64,000 bases of DNA from Pseudomonas neuropathica (lineage in GTDB: Bacteria; Pseudomonadota; Gammaproteobacteria; Pseudomonadales; Pseudomonadaceae), in the NCBI RefSeq assembly GCF_015461835.1, contig NZ_JACOPX010000007.1, forward strand, positions 124,001-188,000. Reading direction: 5' to 3'. The notes under the pieces were generated by a model. That model had not been told where the DNA came from and did no database searches. It saw only the letters and a program-made list of their open reading frames with translations. Positions 60,353 through 64,000 of this stretch are shown one piece after another. How positions within the stretch are numbered: the first letter of the stretch is position 1; every line of letters begins with the position of its first letter. A program made the position numbers and the translations under genes.

Positions 60353-61498
60353 GTGGCGGCGCTCCCTTACTGGCGGCTGTCCAGTTTCTATCTGTTCTAT
60401 TTCGCCTTGCTCGGGTCGACAGCGCCGTTTCTGGCGCTGTACTTCGACCACCTCGGCTTTAGTCCCGCGCGGATCGGTGAGCTGGTCGCGATCCCGATGC
60501 TGATGCGCTGTGTGGCGCCGAACATCTGGGGCTGGCTCGGTGATTACACCGGCAAACGCCTGGCTATCGTGCGTTTCGGCGCGGTGTGTACGCTGCTGAC
60601 GTTTTCACTGATCTTCGTCAGCAAGACCTACGCCTGGTTGGCGATGGTCATGGCCTTGCACGCGTTCTTCTGGCACGCGGTGCTGCCGCAGTTCGAAGTC
60701 ATCACCCTGGCGCATTTGCAGGGGCAGACCTCGCGCTACAGCCAGATTCGTTTGTGGGGCTCGATCGGGTTCATCATCACTGTGGTTGCACTCGGCCGAT
60801 TGTTCGAATGGCTCAGCCTCGACATCTACCCGGCGGCGCTGGTGTTGATCATGGCCGGCATCGTCCTCAGCAGTCTGTGGGTGCCGAACGCGCAGCCGCC
60901 GCAAGGCAATCGGCCGAGCGGTGAGGGTTTTCTCACACAACTGCGCAATCCCGGCGTGCTGGCGTTTTACGGCTGCGTCGCGCTGATGCAAATGAGCCAC
61001 GGCCCGTATTACACCTTTCTGACCTTGCACCTTGAGCGCCTCGGCTACACCCGCGGCACCATCGGTATGCTCTGGGCCGTGGGTGTGGTCGCCGAAGTGC
61101 TGATGTTCATGGCAATGAGCCGGATTCTCGCGCGGTTTTCCCTGCGCCGGGTGCTGATGGCAAGTTTTCTGCTGGCGGCGCTGCGCTGGTTGTTACTAGG
61201 TTCGTTCGCCGAGTTCCTGTGGGTGTTGTTGTTTGCGCAGGTGCTTCACGCGGCGACCTTCGGCAGTTTTCACGCCGCTGCCATCGCTTTCGTGCAACGT
61301 AGCTTCGGCGCGCGCCAGCAAGGGCAAGGCCAGGCGTTGTACGCCGCACTGGCCGGCACCGGCGGCGCCATGGGCGCGTTGTATTCCGGCTACAGCTGGA
61401 ATGCCCTCGGCGCGACATTGACCTTTAGTATTGCCAGTCTCGCGGCGCTCGCTGCTGCCGTTATCATTGCCACACGTATGCAAGAGGACAGGCCATGA
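60353..61498 (+). CDS. MFS transporter (PPP/HcaT-like family)
   Basis: 381 residues with about 12 membrane segments, starting at GTG. It opens with YWRLSSFYLFYFALLGSTAPF, then GELVAIPMLMRCVAPNIWGWLGD and RIRLWGSIGF-type segments typical of the phenylpropionate-permease-like MFS group. Substrate unknown. Its stop overlaps the mtnB start (ATGA), so it is translationally coupled to methionine salvage. A role in moving a methylthio-sugar or related compound can be imagined but is not shown. Confidence 0.87.
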   Translation: MAALPYWRLSSFYLFYFALLGSTAPFLALYFDHLGFSPARIGELVAIPMLMRCVAPNIWGWLGDYTGKRLAIVRFGAVCTLLTFSLIFVSKTYAWLAMVMALHAFFWHAVLPQFEVITLAHLQGQTSRYSQIRLWGSIGFIITVVALGRLFEWLSLDIYPAALVLIMAGIVLSSLWVPNAQPPQGNRPSGEGFLTQLRNPGVLAFYGCVALMQMSHGPYYTFLTLHLERLGYTRGTIGMLWAVGVVAEVLMFMAMSRILARFSLRRVLMASFLLAALRWLLLGSFAEFLWVLLFAQVLHAATFGSFHAAAIAFVQRSFGARQQGQGQALYAALAGTGGAMGALYSGYSWNALGATLTFSIASLAALAAAVIIATRMQEDRP

Positions 61499-62121
61499 GC
61501 CTTACGCGTGAACAACTCGCCCAGCAAATCGTCGATGCCGGGCGCTTTCTTTATGGTCGCGGCTGGTCGCCGGCCACCAGCAGCAACTATTCGACGCGCC
61601 TGTCGCCAAGCGAAGCGCTGCTGACCGTGTCGGGCAAGCACAAGGGCCAGTTGAGTGTGGACGATGTGCTCGCCACCGACCTCTCCGGCACTAGCCTGGA
61701 ACCGGGCAAAAAGCCGTCCGCCGAAACCCTGCTGCACACCCAGCTGTATAGCTGGCGGCCGGAGATCGGCGCAGTGCTGCACACCCATTCGGTCAACGCC
61801 ACGGTGCTGTCGCGCCTGACTCCGCAGGACTTTATCGAGTTCGAAGACTACGAGCTGCAAAAAGCCTTCAGCGGCATCTCGACCCACGAATCGCGGGTGC
61901 GCGTACCGATTTTCGACAACGATCAGGACATTGCGCGCCTCGCCGCCAAGGTGCAGCCTTGGCTCGACGCCCATCCTGATTGTGTCGGTTACCTGATTCG
62001 CGGCCACGGCCTCTATACCTGGGGCGCGCAGATGAGCGACGCGCTGCGGCAGATCGAGGCCTTTGAATTTCTGTTTGAATGCGAGTTGAAAACCCGCAGC
62101 GTCATGAACCGCCAAGGCTGA
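61495..62121 (+). CDS. mtnB: Methylthioribulose-1-phosphate dehydratase
   Basis: 208 residues of the class II aldolase/AraD fold. Metal-binding histidines are in VLHTHSVNATVLSRL and IRGHGLYTWGA, and WSPATSSNYSTRL is near the N-terminus. It dehydrates methylthioribulose-1-phosphate in the methionine salvage pathway. It is the first of three salvage genes and overlaps the MFS gene by 4 bases, with GAGG upstream of its ATG. Confidence 0.95.
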   Translation: MSLTREQLAQQIVDAGRFLYGRGWSPATSSNYSTRLSPSEALLTVSGKHKGQLSVDDVLATDLSGTSLEPGKKPSAETLLHTQLYSWRPEIGAVLHTHSVNATVLSRLTPQDFIEFEDYELQKAFSGISTHESRVRVPIFDNDQDIARLAAKVQPWLDAHPDCVGYLIRGHGLYTWGAQMSDALRQIEAFEFLFECELKTRSVMNRQG

Positions 62122-62215
62122 CTTCACCAGAAGTAGCCCATTTGCCTGATGAAATGCTGTGCCCGACCGGTCTGCAAGAACCGGACGGCAAGGCCGATAC
62201 CGAGGAATTGCCCCA

Positions 62216-62761
62216 ATGAGCAGCCTGTCCGTCTATCACGTCGCAAGCCCCGACATTCCAAACAAAGTGCTGACCCACTTTGAAGACATCGCCTCGACCC
62301 TGGCCGAGCAGGGCGTGCGCTTCGACCGCTGGCAAGCCGCCGCGAAAATCCAGCCCGGCGCCACCCAGGAAGAGGTGATCAGTGCTTATAAAGAGCAGAT
62401 CGACAAACTGATGACCGAGCGCGGTTACATCACTGTCGACGTCATCAGTCTGAACAGCGATCACCCGCAAAAAGCCGAATTTCGCGCCAAGTTCCTCGAA
62501 GAGCACCGCCATGGCGAAGACGAAGTCAGATTTTTCGTCGCTGGTCGTGGCCTGTTTACCCTGCACATCGACGATTACGTTTATGCCGTGCTTTGTGAGA
62601 AGAACGACATGATCTCGGTACCGGCCGGCACCAAACACTGGTTCGACATGGGCGAGCATCCGCACTTCGTCGCGATCCGTCTGTTCAACAACCCGGAAGG
62701 CTGGGTTGCCAATTTCACCGGCGAAGACATCGCCAGCCGCTTCCCGCGTCTGGAGGACTGA
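62216..62761 (+). CDS. mtnD: Acireductone dioxygenase
   Basis: 181 residues from [12 protein letters not shown]. The cupin metal site is [13 protein letters not shown] (two His and Glu) with the distal His in GTKHWFDMG. It oxidises acireductone to the keto-acid precursor of methionine (iron form) or off-pathway products (nickel form). It stands 94 bases after mtnB and 4 bases before mtnC. The open frame upstream to 62159 is not needed. Confidence 0.96.
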   Translation: MSSLSVYHVASPDIPNKVLTHFEDIASTLAEQGVRFDRWQAAAKIQPGATQEEVISAYKEQIDKLMTERGYITVDVISLNSDHPQKAEFRAKFLEEHRHGEDEVRFFVAGRGLFTLHIDDYVYAVLCEKNDMISVPAGTKHWFDMGEHPHFVAIRLFNNPEGWVANFTGEDIASRFPRLED

Positions 62762-62765
62762 TTCG

Positions 62766-63449
62766 ATGTCGATCAAAGCCATCGTCACTGACATCGAAGG
62801 CACCACCAGCGCGGTAAGTTTCGTGTTTGACGTGCTGTTTCCGTACGCGGCCAAACATTTACCGGATTTCGTGCGGCAGAACGCCGAACGTGCCGATGTG
62901 GCCGAGCAACTCGACGCCGTGCGCCGTGACAGCAATGCGCCGCAAGCCGATGTTGAGCGGGTTGTCGAGATTCTGTTGAGCTGGATCGAGGAAGATCGCA
63001 AAGCCACTCCACTCAAGGCCTTGCAAGGCATGGTCTGGGCGCAGGGTTATCACGCCGGGCAATTGAAGGGGCATGTTTATCCAGATGCCGTTGAAGCGCT
63101 GCGACGCTGGCATGCCGCGGGTTATCAACTGTTTGTGTACTCGTCGGGTTCGGTTCAGGCGCAGAAACTGATTTTCGGCTGCTCGGAGGCGGGGGATCTG
63201 ACGCCGCTGTTCAGTGGCTATTTCGACACGACGTCGGGGCCCAAGCGTGATGCGCAGTCGTACACCAATATTCAGCAAGCCATCGGTGTTGAAGCGGGGG
63301 AGATTCTGTTCCTCTCGGACATCGTCGAAGAACTCGACGCCGCGCAAGAGGCTGGCCTGCAAACCTGCGGCCTGGCCCGTGAAGGCGGGGAACTGGGGAA
63401 CCACATCACCGTCGACACGTTCACCGGAATAGAACCCGAAGCTTTCTAA
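62766..63449 (+). CDS. mtnC: Enolase-phosphatase E1
   Basis: 227 residues. A HAD enzyme with motif [13 protein letters not shown], motif [12 protein letters not shown] and motif [14 protein letters not shown]. It enolises and dephosphorylates the diketo compound to acireductone, the substrate of MtnD. It lies 4 bases after mtnD and is the last gene of the salvage block; mtnA and mtnP are not in the window. Confidence 0.96.
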   Translation: MSIKAIVTDIEGTTSAVSFVFDVLFPYAAKHLPDFVRQNAERADVAEQLDAVRRDSNAPQADVERVVEILLSWIEEDRKATPLKALQGMVWAQGYHAGQLKGHVYPDAVEALRRWHAAGYQLFVYSSGSVQAQKLIFGCSEAGDLTPLFSGYFDTTSGPKRDAQSYTNIQQAIGVEAGEILFLSDIVEELDAAQEAGLQTCGLAREGGELGNHITVDTFTGIEPEAF

Positions 63450-63462
63450 CCCACACAATCCC

Positions 63463-63547
63463 TGTAGGAGCTGCGGAACGCTGCGATCTTTTGATCCTGA
63501 TCTTCAAAAACAAGATCAAAAGATCGCAGCGTTCCGCAGCTCCTACA
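63463..63547. repeat. GTAGGAGCTGC-family inverted repeat
   Basis: Long arms TGTAGGAGCTGCGGAACGCTG (with GCGATCTTTTGATC) and their complement pair almost perfectly around a short loop. It lies 13 bases after mtnC and is related to the 57.2 kb copy. Confidence 0.9.
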
Positions 63548-63579
63548 AAGAGTTAGAGATCGCAGTAAAGATCGCGCAT

Positions 63580-63624
63580 AAAAAAACAGGCCGTGAAGCG
63601 GAAGCTCCACGGCCTGTTTTGTTT
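63580..63624. terminator. Bidirectional terminator between mtnC and the DUF3509-type gene
   Basis: AAACAGGCCGTG (63584-63595) pairs with CACGGCCTGTTT (63608-63619). There is a T-run on the plus strand (TTTTGTTT) and seven T on the minus strand. It serves the two convergent genes. Confidence 0.9.
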
Positions 63625-63639
63625 AATGCGTTTGAAAAA

Positions 63640-63918
63640 TTACAGCGAGTGATAGGTCGGCAGAGCAAAACGCTGCTGGCTCTGCAGCATGGCAATTTGC
63701 GGCAACTCACTGGCTTGTTCTGCCAGGTCACGACGAATTGCACTGATGGCCCACGACAGTTGGTCGCCGGCATGCAGTTGTTGATAAGTCAGTGCGCGTT
63801 TGAACACTTTGCCGTCGCTGCTGCGCAGGGTCAGCAGGATCCCGCCATCGGGACGTGGCGCAGTGATGACGTCGAAGTTGGAGAACAGGGAGGTAAATTT
63901 TTCTTGGATCAGGCTCAT
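63640..63918 (-). CDS. DUF3509-type small protein
   Basis: 92 residues from MSLIQEKFTSLFSNFDV, with GGAAAG just upstream. The pattern (PDGGILLTLRSSDGKVFKRAL, then AISAIRRDLA) matches what I recall of the Pseudomonas-restricted DUF3509 family. No function is known. There is no signal peptide or membrane segment. The open frame to 63954 adds a poorly supported N-terminus. Confidence 0.85.
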   Translation of the reverse strand: MSLIQEKFTSLFSNFDVITAPRPDGGILLTLRSSDGKVFKRALTYQQLHAGDQLSWAISAIRRDLAEQASELPQIAMLQSQQRFALPTYHSL

Positions 63919-64000
63919 GTCTTTCCGCTCCGTATGCACTTGAATGGCAAGCATGCAGAGGAGGTTGCAGCGATTGTGCCAGCATTTGAAAATAAAAAAA

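Noticed and set aside
1-64000. CRISPR arrays, tRNA or rRNA genes, insertion sequences, integrase or prophage genes
   Set aside because: None could be supported. The only regularly spaced repeats are REP units, and no transposase, integrase or phage structural gene was recognised on either strand.

Overview
The window is a chromosomal segment of a fluorescent-type Pseudomonas, most likely of the P. fluorescens group. The evidence is the high-GC coding style, the numerous Pseudomonas REP/REPIN palindromes (GTAGGAGTGAGCC..., GTGGGAGCGAGC..., GTAGGAGCTGCC...), and core gene blocks that I recall in the same order in P. aeruginosa: EAL protein-prc-oxidoreductase-ABC locus, apeB-rluA-minE-minD-minC-htrB, puuE-uraD-alc-allA-puuD, and folE-smr-prmB-aroC-MFS-mtnB-mtnD-mtnC. 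Accessory toxin loci sit between these blocks. No tRNA, rRNA, CRISPR array, transposase or phage module was seen.

Layout. 1-1.9 kb: 3' end of an RHS polymorphic toxin and its probable immunity gene. 1.9-7 kb: an EAL-CBS-GGDEF signalling protein, the protease Prc and a quinone oxidoreductase. 7.1-13.6 kb: a minus-strand operon of an ABC importer, an alkaline-phosphatase-superfamily phosphodiesterase and a HAD phosphatase, with a divergent GntR/UTRA regulator. It looks like an uptake-and-dephosphorylation pathway for an unidentified organophosphate. 13.6-15.5 kb: repeats and an exported M20 amidohydrolase. 15.8-18.3 kb: an HNH-DNase S-type pyocin, its immunity gene and the decayed remains of a second DNase/immunity cassette. 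18.4-27.4 kb: a MscS-type channel, a 58-residue membrane protein, ApeB, RluA, MinE/D/C, HtrB and a patatin-like protein. 27.5-30.3 kb: a solitary TccC-like RHS toxin with an unrecognised C-terminus.

30.3-39.3 kb: two tandem Tsx/OmpK-like outer-membrane channels, an NCS2 permease and a full urate-to-glyoxylate pathway (PuuD, UraH, UraD, PuuE, Alc, AllA). A second purine permease lies at 49.7-51.1 kb. A TTGTRTACAA motif occurs before puuE, before uraH and before that second permease, suggesting shared control.

39.4-48.8 kb is the most unusual part. Four large minus-strand genes lie in a row. The first encodes an 1181-residue protein with a TcdA/TcdB/Mcf-like hydrophobic translocation region and RTX-like GGxGND repeats. 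The next three encode mutually paralogous proteins of 557-614 residues, each with a basic M(A/V)KPxK N-terminus and a central GPS-KRxR basic motif resembling a eukaryotic nuclear localisation signal. I do not recognise the paralogue family. I suggest a multi-gene toxin or effector locus.

49-64 kb: a LysE exporter, the purine permease, a MarR regulator divergent from an aminotransferase, a glutaredoxin-like protein, FolE, an Smr protein, a small membrane protein, an isochorismatase-like hydrolase lacking the usual cysteine, PrmB, a coiled-coil membrane protein, an alpha/beta hydrolase, AroC, an MFS transporter overlapping mtnB, MtnD and MtnC (methionine salvage), and a DUF3509-type protein. 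Family assignments rest on recognising motifs and overall sequence by eye; no search was run.
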